Origin: Sandaracinaceae bacterium
Lineage (GTDB): Bacteria; Myxococcota_A; Polyangia; Polyangiales; Houyiibacteriaceae
Assembly: GCA_016706685.1 (NCBI GenBank)
Contig: JADJJE010000002.1
Coordinates: forward strand, 372,001 to 436,000
DNA length: 64,000 nt
Reading direction: 5' to 3'
Numbering within the stretch: position 1 is the first letter of the stretch; each line of letters opens with the position of its first letter. The notes beneath the pieces are model-generated. The model was not told the origin of the DNA and ran no database searches. It saw only the letters and a list, made by a program, of their open reading frames with translations. The translations under genes were made by a program, and so were the position numbers. Shown here in pieces: positions 17,352 through 27,607 of the stretch.

Positions 17352-17792
17352 ATGGCCGGCACCGAGCAAGGCGCCACCCGCCCGCTGGCCACGAACGAGC
17401 GCGTGGAGCTCACCGACCTCGCGCGTCACGATTCCGTGTGGCGCACCATCCTGCCCGGCGTGCCCGCGCTCCCGCCCATCCTCTGGATCGCGCGCGCCGT
17501 CTTCGGGTGGCCGGGCATCTGGGTGGTCGCCGTGCTCACGCTGCTGGGGACCTCCGTGTTCGCCGTCACCGATCTGCTCGCCATGCGCCGCCGCCACGCG
17601 CAGGTGAAAGCCGCTCAGCGCACGGCCACCGTCATGGGCGGCGTCAACCGCGACGGCGAGCAGGTGGAGGTGCTGCTGCCCGACAAGCTCCTCTGGACCG
17701 TGGGCGGGCGTCCCGCTCCGGACCGGCTGCGCGAGCGCTCCCGCGCGCTGTCGGGCACGCTCGGGGACCGCCATGCGCCGACCACGTTCTAG
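17352..17792 (+). CDS. Small membrane protein
   Basis: 146 residues, function unknown. Two hydrophobic helices form a hairpin (about residues 35-50, ILPGVPALPPILWIARAVF, and 55-70, IWVVAVLTLLGTSVFAV), followed by a charged cytoplasmic tail. The frame is open further upstream to 16959, but the segment 17130-17350 does not look clearly coding in any frame. It may be a paralogue of the broken gene just upstream, since both have the same hydrophobic hairpin plus charged tail. Confidence 0.6.
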   Translation: MAGTEQGATRPLATNERVELTDLARHDSVWRTILPGVPALPPILWIARAVFGWPGIWVVAVLTLLGTSVFAVTDLLAMRRRHAQVKAAQRTATVMGGVNRDGEQVEVLLPDKLLWTVGGRPAPDRLRERSRALSGTLGDRHAPTTF

Positions 17793-17799
17793 GCCAGCG

Positions 17800-18516
17800 C
17801 TAGGGCGTGGGGGGCGTCTCGGCCTCGCCCATCTCGGCCAGCGACAGGCGCTCCACGTGCAACAGCCGGTGCACGAAGCCGTGCAGCGCGTAGATCACGG
17901 GGGTGAGGCACACCGCGATGATCAGCTTGAGCACGTACGAGCTCACGATGACGTCCACCAGGTCGAACTCCATCCCCGAGCCGCCGTAGCGCAGGCCCAC
18001 GTTGATGACCACGGTGTCCACCAGCTGCGAGATGGCCGTGGAGCCGGTGGCGCGCAGCCAGAGGTGCTTCGACGCCGTGATGCCGCGCAGGTAGTGGAAC
18101 ACGTAGATGTCGCACAGCTGCCCGATCAAGAACGCTGTGAGCGACGACACGAAGAGCACCACCCCGATGCCGAACACGGCCTGGAACGCCGGCTGCGGGA
18201 TGGGCGAGTCCGCCGAGATGGGTGCCCGGATGGCCAGCTGCAAGATGATGAACGCGTAGATCACCATCATCATCGCCACCAGCGTGACGAAGCGCGCGCC
18301 CTTCTTGCCGTAGAACTCGTTGATGATGTCGGTCATCACGAACGTGACGGGGAACACGAACGTGCCCGCGCTGATGGTGTGCCCGAACACGCGCACGAAC
18401 TTCCCGCCGATCAGGTCGCCCACCAACAGGCTGGACACGAAGACAGCCGCGAGGCCGATGTAGAGCCGGTGGTTCTTCGAGAGGAACTCCCCCTCATGGG
18501 CAAATGCGCTGGCCAT
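17800..18516 (-). CDS. VUT family (YhhQ-type) queuosine precursor transporter
   Basis: 238 residues with about six transmembrane helices. The pattern LVGDLIGGKFVRVFG, FPVTFVMTDIINEFYGKKGA, and SQLVDTVVINVGLRYGG is characteristic of the YhhQ/QueT-like family, which imports 7-cyano-7-deazaguanine or related precursors for tRNA queuosine. The length is right for the family. The gene stands alone and is convergent with the small membrane protein gene, 7 bases apart. Confidence 0.9.
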   Translation of the reverse strand: MASAFAHEGEFLSKNHRLYIGLAAVFVSSLLVGDLIGGKFVRVFGHTISAGTFVFPVTFVMTDIINEFYGKKGARFVTLVAMMMVIYAFIILQLAIRAPISADSPIPQPAFQAVFGIGVVLFVSSLTAFLIGQLCDIYVFHYLRGITASKHLWLRATGSTAISQLVDTVVINVGLRYGGSGMEFDLVDVIVSSYVLKLIIAVCLTPVIYALHGFVHRLLHVERLSLAEMGEAETPPTP

Positions 18517-18576
18517 CCGCGTCGTGTACCACGCAAGCAGGCTGCTGCAGAACCCATCCTGCTACCCTCCGCGCCC

Positions 18577-19572
18577 ATGAACCTGATTCGCAAGCTCATG
18601 GACGGTGTCCGCCCGGCGGTGCGCGCGCGGCGCGCGGTGTTCGGCCCCATGCGGCCCACGTGGAACGAGGACCTCGAGGTGGTGGCCACGGTGCTGCAGC
18701 GCTCGTCCAACGCGTCCACGCTGATGCCGCTCGCGTGGCAGCGGGCGGTGACGGACCCACCGCGTCCCGAGACGCGCGTGATGCGCGAGACCCGCATGAC
18801 CGACGTGCAGGTGCCCTCGGCGCACGGGCCCATCCCCAGCATGTGGTTCGAGACCGACGAGAGCGACCCCGAGCGCGTGCTCATCTACCTGCACGGCGGG
18901 GGCTACAGCATCGGGTCGCTGCGCTCGCACCGCGACCTGATCTGCCGCATCTGCCACGCGGGAAAGATGCGCGTGCTGGCGCCCGCGTATCGGCTGGCCC
19001 CCGAGCACCCCTTCCCCGCACAGCTGCAAGACGCGCGCGCGGTGTACGACTTCGTGCGCGACCAGGGCGTGCGCCCCGAGCACGTGGTCATCGCGGGCGA
19101 GTCGGCGGGCGCGGGCCTCACGCTCAGCACCGCGCTGTCCCTGCGCGACGACGGCGAGGCGCTGCCGGCCGGCCTGGCGGTGGTGTCTCCGTGGGTGGAC
19201 CTCGAGGGGCGCGGCCGCAGCCTGGACGACAACCGCCGCTACGACTTCGTGAGCCGCTACGCACTGCGGCAGTACGCGAAGCGCTTCGTGGCCCCGCATG
19301 ATCTCCGCAACCCGCTGGCCGCGCCCATCCACGCGTCGCTGCACGATCTCCCGCCCCTGCTCATCCACGTGGGCGCCGCCGAGGGCCTGCTGGACGACGC
19401 GCTGCACCTCGCCGAGCGGGCGCGCGACCAGCACCTGGACGTCACCCTCCAGGTCTTCCCGGACATGATCCACGCGTTCCACGTGTTCGCGCCGCTGCTG
19501 CCCGTGGCCCGCGAGGCCATCCTGGACATCGGCGTGTTCGCGCAGCGCCGGACCGGGGCTCTCCCGCGCTAG
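18577..19572 (+). CDS. Alpha/beta hydrolase, hormone-sensitive lipase family
   Basis: 331 residues. The oxyanion-hole motif HGGGYSIGS and the nucleophile elbow GESAGAG are those of the HSL (family IV) esterases. The acid follows in the LLIHVGAAEGLLDDA region and the catalytic His is in FPDMIHAFHVFA. It hydrolyses carboxylic esters of medium size in the cytoplasm; no signal peptide is present. ATG 18577 is used because the open frame upstream overlaps the transporter gene and has no coding character. Its stop overlaps the convergent zinc-ribbon gene by 4 bases. Confidence 0.93.
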   Translation: MNLIRKLMDGVRPAVRARRAVFGPMRPTWNEDLEVVATVLQRSSNASTLMPLAWQRAVTDPPRPETRVMRETRMTDVQVPSAHGPIPSMWFETDESDPERVLIYLHGGGYSIGSLRSHRDLICRICHAGKMRVLAPAYRLAPEHPFPAQLQDARAVYDFVRDQGVRPEHVVIAGESAGAGLTLSTALSLRDDGEALPAGLAVVSPWVDLEGRGRSLDDNRRYDFVSRYALRQYAKRFVAPHDLRNPLAAPIHASLHDLPPLLIHVGAAEGLLDDALHLAERARDQHLDVTLQVFPDMIHAFHVFAPLLPVAREAILDIGVFAQRRTGALPR

Positions 19573-20207
19573 CGCAGGCCCACGCGATCGAGCGTGACGT
19601 CCTCGTCCCAGCTCGCGGCCCAGCCGTCGTAGTGCACGCGCACGCGGCCGTCGGCGTACACGGCGATGACCGTGGCGTTCCACCAGCGCCCGCTCCACAG
19701 CACCTTCACGGGCTGCCCCAGCGCCAGCTGCCCCGGCGCGGCCATCACCGCAGGCGCCATGGTCGCGGGAGGCGCCGAGCTGCTGGTGGCTTGCCTCGCG
19801 AGCAGCACGCCCACGCTCATGGCCACGACGAGCGACACCGCGATGATCATGCCGACCGCCCGGTTGCCGGTCGCGCGCGGCACCTTGGCCGAGCGGGCCG
19901 CCAGCCGCTCGAGGCCCACCGTCTCGTCCCAGGAGCTCGAGTAGCCGTCGTAGTGGATCAGGTACTGCCCGCCCGGCAGCTCCGCGAGGATGGTGGCGGG
20001 CCACCAGCGCCCTCGCCACTCGCAGAGCACCGGCCGGCCCCGCGTGTAGCGTTCGACCGACGCCGCGGGACGTGCGGCCGGGCGCTCCACCGCCGCCATC
20101 ATCGCCGTGACGACCTGGTCCTTCTGGCAGTAGCCACAGCGGACGGTGCTCGTCCCGTCGGCGAGCTCGAGGGGGGCACCGCAGTGATCACAACGAACGA
20201 GCGACAT
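19569..20207 (-). CDS. Zinc-ribbon membrane protein with two Tudor-like modules
   Basis: 212 residues from ATG 20207. The N-terminus is a treble-clef zinc ribbon (CDHC and CGYC). A module with RGRWWPATILAELPGG and YLIHYDGYSSSWDETV follows, then one transmembrane helix (AVGMIIAVSLVVAMSVGVLL), then a second copy of the module (SGRWWNATVIAVYADG, VRVHYDGWAASWDEDV). The WW-A-T ... HYDG ... SWDE pattern resembles the Tudor-knot/agenet fold. The two copies sit on opposite sides of the membrane helix, which is unusual. Function unknown. Confidence 0.8.
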   Translation of the reverse strand: MSLVRCDHCGAPLELADGTSTVRCGYCQKDQVVTAMMAAVERPAARPAASVERYTRGRPVLCEWRGRWWPATILAELPGGQYLIHYDGYSSSWDETVGLERLAARSAKVPRATGNRAVGMIIAVSLVVAMSVGVLLARQATSSSAPPATMAPAVMAAPGQLALGQPVKVLWSGRWWNATVIAVYADGRVRVHYDGWAASWDEDVTLDRVGLR

Positions 20208-20269
20208 GGCCGGTGCGATATTACGGCCACCGCGCACTGAAGCTTCATTCATTTCTTGCGGCACTTGGC

Positions 20270-20298
20270 TTGACGCTCGCGCATGCTGAGACAAGATT
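20270..20298 (+). promoter_or_regulatory. Possible promoter of acyl-CoA dehydrogenase gene
   Basis: TTGACG at 20270-20275 and AAGATT at 20293-20298 are separated by 17 bases. The -10 match is weak. It lies 90 bases upstream of the chosen GTG start. Confidence 0.35.
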
Positions 20299-20387
20299 CA
20301 CTTCATTACGCGGGCACACCGTTCCTGGGTGCCCAGTGTAATCAACCCCTACTTCAACCTTCGGACCCGCTCCGAGTGGAGGCGACC

Positions 20388-22232
<1,845 letters not shown>

Positions 22233-22365
22233 GCTCGGGAGTGGGAAATGGAGTGAGCGCCGGCGGGTCCGTTGGCGCTCGTTTCAATTGATCTCATCCA
22301 CGGAGCTATGGAGATCGCACGACGGGTGGGGACCGGATGGACTCTGTGTGGATGCCGTTCTAGCC

Positions 22366-22634
22366 CTTGTTTCAAGGCATTTGGGCGCCCCGGCTTGAAA
22401 GCCGGGGCAGCGGGACCTTCGCCTCGGCTCCTGGACAAGGTCCTCCCCCTAACGGCGGAGGACTGGGCATCGGAAGCAGGAGGAGCGGTCTGGGGCTCGG
22501 GTGGTCTGAGAACCTAGTCATCCGCTGCGACCACCCAGTCCTGCCCCGACAGGGGCAGGAGTTGTCCAGGCATCAGGGCGAAGAACGCCTGCCCCGGGTT
22601 TCAACCCGGGGTAGCCAAAACTCCTTGAAACAAG
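22366..22634. repeat. Palindromic intergenic repeat element, locus 2
   Basis: The 551-base gap between the acyl-CoA dehydrogenase gene and recA holds a second member of the repeat family. Outer 12-bp inverted ends CTTGTTTCAAGG (22366-22377) and CCTTGAAACAAG (22623-22634) enclose a left hairpin (GCCCCGGCTTGAAAGCCG, about 22387-22408), two inner hairpins built on GGTCCTCC/GGAGGAC and CCTGCCCC/GGGGCAGG, and a right hairpin (GCCCCGGGTTTCAACCCGG, about 22591-22611). No gene is seen in it. The bases 22235-22365 hold nothing recognisable. Confidence 0.75.
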
Positions 22635-22731
22635 TCGCTCCCGAATCCGCGAAAGTCGACGTGGCTCTGGTTGGGCATGGAATGTCACAGGCATCTGAGA
22701 GAGTCGCCTCACGGTGCAGCGGAGTTTTTTC

Positions 22732-22770
22732 TTGTCAGCCGCAAACCCGTGTACTAAACAGCCGTTCAGG
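22732..22770 (+). promoter_or_regulatory. SOS-type recA promoter with LexA-like box
   Basis: TTGTCA (22732-22737) and TAAACA (22755-22760) are separated by 17 bases and form a plausible sigma-70 promoter. The 17-mer CTAAACAGCCGTTCAGG at 22754-22770 matches the degenerate LexA motif described for Myxococcus (CTRHAMRYBYGTTCAGS, as I recall it) at 16 of 17 positions. It covers the -10 element and the ribosome site, so LexA would block RNA polymerase directly. Confidence 0.75.
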
Positions 22771-22784
22771 AGAAACGCACCGCC

Positions 22785-23876
<1,092 letters not shown>

Positions 23877-23901
23877 TCCTCCTCTGAAGGCGCACGGCGG
23901 C

Positions 23902-24930
23902 ATGCAGGAACACGGGGCGCGCTCCGGGGGCGGGCGGTCGCGGGGGCAAGCCCCCCGTTGGCGGCTCGCGTGCGCCTTGTGCCTCGTGGGGCCGCTGCTC
24001 ACGGCGCCAGGGCTCGGGTGCCGCGGCGGTGGAGGGGAGACCACGCCCCACGGGGAACAGGTGGCTCCGCCCCGCGTGCTCACCGCCTTCACGCCGCCGG
24101 GCGCCAGTTCGGTGCTGGCGCTCGAGCCGCAGCAGCTGCTCCGCGAGCCCGCGTGGGCGGGGCTCCTAGAGGTCGCGTTCCCCCCGGACCAACGCCAGGC
24201 CTTCGAGCGCCTGTTCGTGGTCCGGCCGGAGGAGGTGCGCGAGGCTGCCTGGGTGCGCTGGGGCGAGCAGGGCTTCGTGGCGCTCCTGCGCGGGGACTTT
24301 CGTGGGAGCGATGCCGTGCGTGGGCTCGGTATGCGCATGAACACCGTGGAGGTCACCCGTGAGCAGCCCGCCCGTCGCGTGGGCTTTCTGGGCACGGCGC
24401 GCCGCGAGGCGCTGGAGCTGGACGAAGCCTCTTTCGCATACTCGGGGGATGCGGGGCCCGCCATGGCCGCCGTAGCCGAGTTGGCATCCACCCCCGAAGC
24501 TGACACCAGCGCAGCCTCGGGGGCGCGCCAGGAGCTCGAGGCGCAGTTGGGGCCCGCGCCGGTCCGCTATCTGCACCTGGTCCCCCTCGCGCCCCCCGCC
24601 GACAGCCCGCTCTACCTCGTCTTGGCGCAGCAACGCATGCTCGGGGTGGCCCTGCGCGTGGTCGGCCCAGATACGCTCGAGCTGCACCTGGTGCTGACCG
24701 GCGCCTTCCCCTCCACCATCGAGGACAATGCCCGCGCCGTCCTCGGGCAGCTCATGCGCTCCGACTTGGGTCAGGTGCTTCTGGGCCACGAATCCCCTCC
24801 GCTGACGCTGGAAGTTCGGGAACATTCCGTCCATGCGCGCGTTCAGCTCAGGGCCAGCACGCTGCACTCCGGGCTCCGAACCGTCTTCGTGGACGGCCTC
24901 GCGGACCTCTTCGTGGCGCCCTCATTGTGA
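23902..24930 (+). CDS. Hypothetical lipoprotein
   Basis: 342 residues from ATG 23902, 25 bases after the recA stop. The N-terminus is basic, then hydrophobic (LACALCLVGPLLTAPGLGC), and ends in a lipobox-like GLGC (C40) followed by Arg/Gly. The mature part has no recognised domain; its two halves (VLALEPQQLLREPAWAGLL, and RYLHLVPLAPPADSPLYLVL) look like alternating strands and helices. It may be read through from recA, but the product has no known link to recombination. Confidence 0.75.
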   Translation: MQEHGARSGGGRSRGQAPRWRLACALCLVGPLLTAPGLGCRGGGGETTPHGEQVAPPRVLTAFTPPGASSVLALEPQQLLREPAWAGLLEVAFPPDQRQAFERLFVVRPEEVREAAWVRWGEQGFVALLRGDFRGSDAVRGLGMRMNTVEVTREQPARRVGFLGTARREALELDEASFAYSGDAGPAMAAVAELASTPEADTSAASGARQELEAQLGPAPVRYLHLVPLAPPADSPLYLVLAQQRMLGVALRVVGPDTLELHLVLTGAFPSTIEDNARAVLGQLMRSDLGQVLLGHESPPLTLEVREHSVHARVQLRASTLHSGLRTVFVDGLADLFVAPSL

Positions 24931-24971
24931 GCTAAATAGCGAGAATCACGACATAAACACATTTGCGCCGC

Positions 24972-25000
24972 TTGACGTATAGAGACACACACGCTACACT
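24972..25000 (+). promoter_or_regulatory. Promoter of cdnL/carD gene
   Basis: TTGACG (24972-24977) and TACACT (24995-25000) have exactly 17 bases between them, a near-consensus housekeeping promoter. The leader to the ATG at 25089 would be about 80 bases. Confidence 0.7.
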
Positions 25001-25088
25001 CCCCTTACCCATTCAATTGTAATGCGGGGGTGAAGCGGGCTGGCAAACACCAGCCCCTCTCTGCGTTCTGGGGGAAACGAGACCACTC

Positions 25089-25577
25089 ATGAGCTTCAAC
25101 ATCGGCGACAAGGCCGTGCACCCTGCGCACGGCGTCGGAGAGATCACCCGCATCGAAGAGCGCGATGTGGGCGGTACGCGCAGCCAGTTCTACATCCTGA
25201 AGATCGTCGAGTCCGGGATGACGGTGATGGTCCCCACGCTGCGCGCCAAGACGGTTGGGCTGCGCAACATCATGTCCAAGAAGGACGCGAAGGACGTCTT
25301 GGCCGAGCTCGAGTCCACGGCCGTCGCCGTGAAGTCTCAGCCGTGGAACCGGCGCTACCGCGAGTACATGGAGATGCTCAACAGCGGCTCCCCCGTGGAG
25401 GTGGCCAAGGTGCTGCGTGATCTCTCGCGTCTGCGCACCGACAAGGAGCTGAGCTTCGGCGAGCGTCGTCTGCTGGAGCAGGCGCGTGGGCTGCTCGTCA
25501 CCGAGCTGGCGCTCGCCAAGCGCGTCAAGGAAGCCCGCATCGAGCAAGACATCGACGCGCTGCTCCCCCCGGCCTGA
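25089..25577 (+). CDS. cdnL: CarD/CdnL-family RNA polymerase-binding regulator
   Basis: 162 residues. The N-terminal Tudor-like RNA polymerase interaction domain is clear (FNIGDKAVHPAHGVGEITRI, then FYILKIVESGMTVMVPT). The all-helical C-terminal domain (RRYREYMEMLNSGSPVEVAK, RLRTDKELSFGERRLLEQAR) ends in a helix used for DNA contact. The length matches Myxococcus CdnL (about 164 residues), which stabilises open complexes at rRNA and other promoters, and not the longer CarD with its HMGA tail. It has its own strong promoter. The symbol follows the closest family member. Confidence 0.92.
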   Translation: MSFNIGDKAVHPAHGVGEITRIEERDVGGTRSQFYILKIVESGMTVMVPTLRAKTVGLRNIMSKKDAKDVLAELESTAVAVKSQPWNRRYREYMEMLNSGSPVEVAKVLRDLSRLRTDKELSFGERRLLEQARGLLVTELALAKRVKEARIEQDIDALLPPA

Positions 25578-25594
25578 GGCGCCCGAGGCAACCC

Positions 25595-26383
25595 GTGGAG
25601 TTCGCGCGCCATAGGCAGCCACAGGGGCCGAGCGCTGCTCGGGCCCGCCCCGGAGTGACGCAGGCTTTCGGCGCGCTCCTGGGACTCTCGGGACTGGCGG
25701 CGCTGCTGGTCGCCAGCTGTGCGGGCGCACCCGCCGCCGGCCCAGAGACGCCAGGCGAAGCAGACACGTCCGGCGCCGACGAAGCCAGTGTGGGGCAGCC
25801 CAGCGGAGACCAGCGCCAGGAGGGCGAAACCGCGAACCAAGAGTCCGCACCCACGCCCCAGGCGCCGCGCTTCGACACGAGCGAGCTCCCCACGCAGGGC
25901 CCGGCAGATGCCGCCGTCGTGGTGGACGTCTTCTCGGACTTCGAGTGCCCGTACTGCTCCCTCGCGCGGCGCCACACGGCCCGGCTGCTCGAGGACTTTC
26001 CCTCCGTTCGGGTGCGCTACCGGCACTTCCCGCTGGCCGGCCACCCCCACGCCGGCATGGCCGCCGAGGCGTCGGTCGAAGCCTATGCCCAGGGCGGGAA
26101 CGAAGCCTTCTGGTGCTTCCACGACCAGGTCTTCGACCACCAGAGCTCGCTCTCCCGCGCGCTCCTGCTGGAGCTCGCCACCCGCTGCCGCCTCGACGCA
26201 GGCGCCATGCGGCAGGCGCTCACGGACCACCGCCACCAGCCTCGCGTCAACCAAGACCGCACAGCCGGCGAAGCGCTGGGGCTCCAGGGAACCCCCACGT
26301 TCTCCGTCAACGGCACCCTGGTAGACGGCGCTGACTACACCGACGTGGAAGAAGCCGTCGACCGAGCCCACCCCAGCTGGTGA
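25595..26383 (+). CDS. DsbA-like thioredoxin-fold lipoprotein
   Basis: 262 residues from GTG 25595. The signal sequence ends in a lipobox-like VASC (C42). A long acidic, proline-rich linker (about 60 residues) leads to a thioredoxin_4/DsbA-type domain. The active site is CPYC (C118, C121) and the cis-proline loop is GTPTFSVNG. It is likely an envelope thiol oxidase or isomerase. It starts 17 bases after the cdnL stop, so it may share that transcript, though no functional link is evident. Confidence 0.9.
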   Translation: MEFARHRQPQGPSAARARPGVTQAFGALLGLSGLAALLVASCAGAPAAGPETPGEADTSGADEASVGQPSGDQRQEGETANQESAPTPQAPRFDTSELPTQGPADAAVVVDVFSDFECPYCSLARRHTARLLEDFPSVRVRYRHFPLAGHPHAGMAAEASVEAYAQGGNEAFWCFHDQVFDHQSSLSRALLLELATRCRLDAGAMRQALTDHRHQPRVNQDRTAGEALGLQGTPTFSVNGTLVDGADYTDVEEAVDRAHPSW

Positions 26384-26393
26384 GGCAGGCAGT

Positions 26394-26410
26394 CCGAGGC
26401 CAGGCCTCGG
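26394..26410. terminator. Hairpin between convergent genes
   Basis: CCGAGGC-CAG-GCCTCGG is a 7-bp perfect stem in the 43-base gap between the convergent DsbA-like and VOC genes. No T-run follows, so it is only a possible bidirectional terminator. Confidence 0.4.
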
Positions 26411-26426
26411 CCTCCGACTCGGCCGC

Positions 26427-26801
26427 TCAGCGCGGCAAGCCGCCGTCTTGGTACAGCGAGAGCACGTGGCCTTCGGGGTCCTTGAATTCGGCGGACCATC
26501 CGCCAGGGGCTTCACTGACGGGCGTGACGATCTCGACGCCTGCTGCGGCGAGCGACGCCACCATGGTGTCGATGCCTCCCTTGGCGAGGCCGAAGACAAC
26601 TTGGGGGGTGGTGCCGTGCGTGGCGGTTCCCTGCAGGAAGACGAACTCCACTTCGCCGGGGAGACGTGCCTGGAGGTAGCCGTTCTCGAGGTCCTCGACC
26701 TCGAAGGCGACGCCGAGGGTCTCCGCATAGAAGCGGTGGGTACGGGCGAGGTCCGCTACGTAGAAGACGATCGCGAGGTTCTTGAGCTGGCCGTTGAGCA
26801 T
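26427..26801 (-). CDS. VOC (glyoxalase/bleomycin resistance) family protein
   Basis: 124 residues, a single VOC domain with the usual paired beta-alpha-beta-beta-beta units. The opening IVFYVADLARTHRFYAETLG and the closing FKDPEGHVLSLYQ are typical. It probably binds a metal and a small substrate. It overlaps the 3' end of the upstream sigma-like gene by 46 bases in another frame, so the two are translationally linked. Such small VOC proteins are often encoded next to sigma-like factors; the substrate is unknown. Confidence 0.88.
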   Translation of the reverse strand: MLNGQLKNLAIVFYVADLARTHRFYAETLGVAFEVEDLENGYLQARLPGEVEFVFLQGTATHGTTPQVVFGLAKGGIDTMVASLAAAGVEIVTPVSEAPGGWSAEFKDPEGHVLSLYQDGGLPR

Positions 26802-27496
26802 GGGGGTCCTTTCTCGGGCGCCCGAGAGTTGGGTACGGACGCATCGGTAGTTGCCGTGTGCCGGCCCGGTGTGAGCACCTCGGCAAAGATCAGCCCGTGG
26901 CCGTCCGGATCTCCCACCGCCAAGACGCGCGCGGGCTGGCCCTCCTCGCGAGGACGCACTGCCGTCAGCCGGGGCAGCAGCTCGACCTGGCTGCGGCGCA
27001 GCCGGGTGAGCGCGGCGCTGCGGGTAGACCAGCGCAACCGGGGCCGCGTCAGTGGCCCAAGCCGGCGAAGCGCCTCGAATCGCTTTCGCAGCGCCGCGTC
27101 ACTCAGCCCCAGCACGCAGCGCAGCTCCGCCTTGTCCAGTCCGGAGAGCAACAGCCACAGCGTGGTCTCGAGGGCCGGAGAGAGAGTCTGCGGCGCCAAC
27201 CCCTCGGTGACCTCGCCCTGCGCATCCACGCAGTTCGCGGCGAGCTGCTCGGCCGCGGCGCGCAGCTCGCGGGCTCGACGGCGCAACGCACTGCGCGCGA
27301 GAAACGCGCCATGCCGGCGCGCAGAGCCACGCGCACCGCGGATGAATGCTTCGCTCGTGAGGGGCAGACCCCGCCCCAGCGCTGCGAGGATGATGTCGTG
27401 CGCGAGGTCCTCGGCCTCGTGAGCCACGCGGCTGTGCTGTCTCCCAGCGTCGACCAGCAGCCGTCGCACGGCACGCAGCGAGTCGTCGTTGCTCAC
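26756..27496 (-). CDS. RNA polymerase sigma-70-like factor
   Basis: 246 residues. The N-terminal part (HEAEDLAHDIILAALGRGLP) resembles sigma region 2 (DLxxD/E ... A), and the middle (ALETTLWLLLSGLDKAELRC, VLGLSDAALRKRFEALRRLG) looks like region 4 with its helix-turn-helix. It is divergent from classic ECF factors. The last 40 residues are read from sequence that overlaps the VOC gene. No anti-sigma gene is adjacent. The call rests on pattern and on its partnership with the VOC gene. Confidence 0.65.
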   Translation of the reverse strand: MSNDDSLRAVRRLLVDAGRQHSRVAHEAEDLAHDIILAALGRGLPLTSEAFIRGARGSARRHGAFLARSALRRRARELRAAAEQLAANCVDAQGEVTEGLAPQTLSPALETTLWLLLSGLDKAELRCVLGLSDAALRKRFEALRRLGPLTRPRLRWSTRSAALTRLRRSQVELLPRLTAVRPREEGQPARVLAVGDPDGHGLIFAEVLTPGRHTATTDASVPNSRAPEKGPPCSTASSRTSRSSST

Positions 27497-27607
27497 GGAG
27501 TCGTCAGCACAGGTGCTGCCTCCACGCGCTGCCCGCCGGAACCATGACTCTCGAGCGTCACTCGCCGACCCTACGCAGGTCCTTGCCTCTCGGCAACACA
27601 GTCTGCC

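Noticed and set aside
15795..17774. 659-codon minus-strand open frame spanning several genes
   Set aside because: It crosses the real minus-strand gene in another frame and shows no protein-like pattern; only 17130-17350 is otherwise unexplained, and it is not convincing there.
22366..22634. CRISPR array or riboswitch
   Set aside because: The repeats are palindromes of varied sequence without regular spacers, no cas genes are near, and similar units recur at other gaps in the window.
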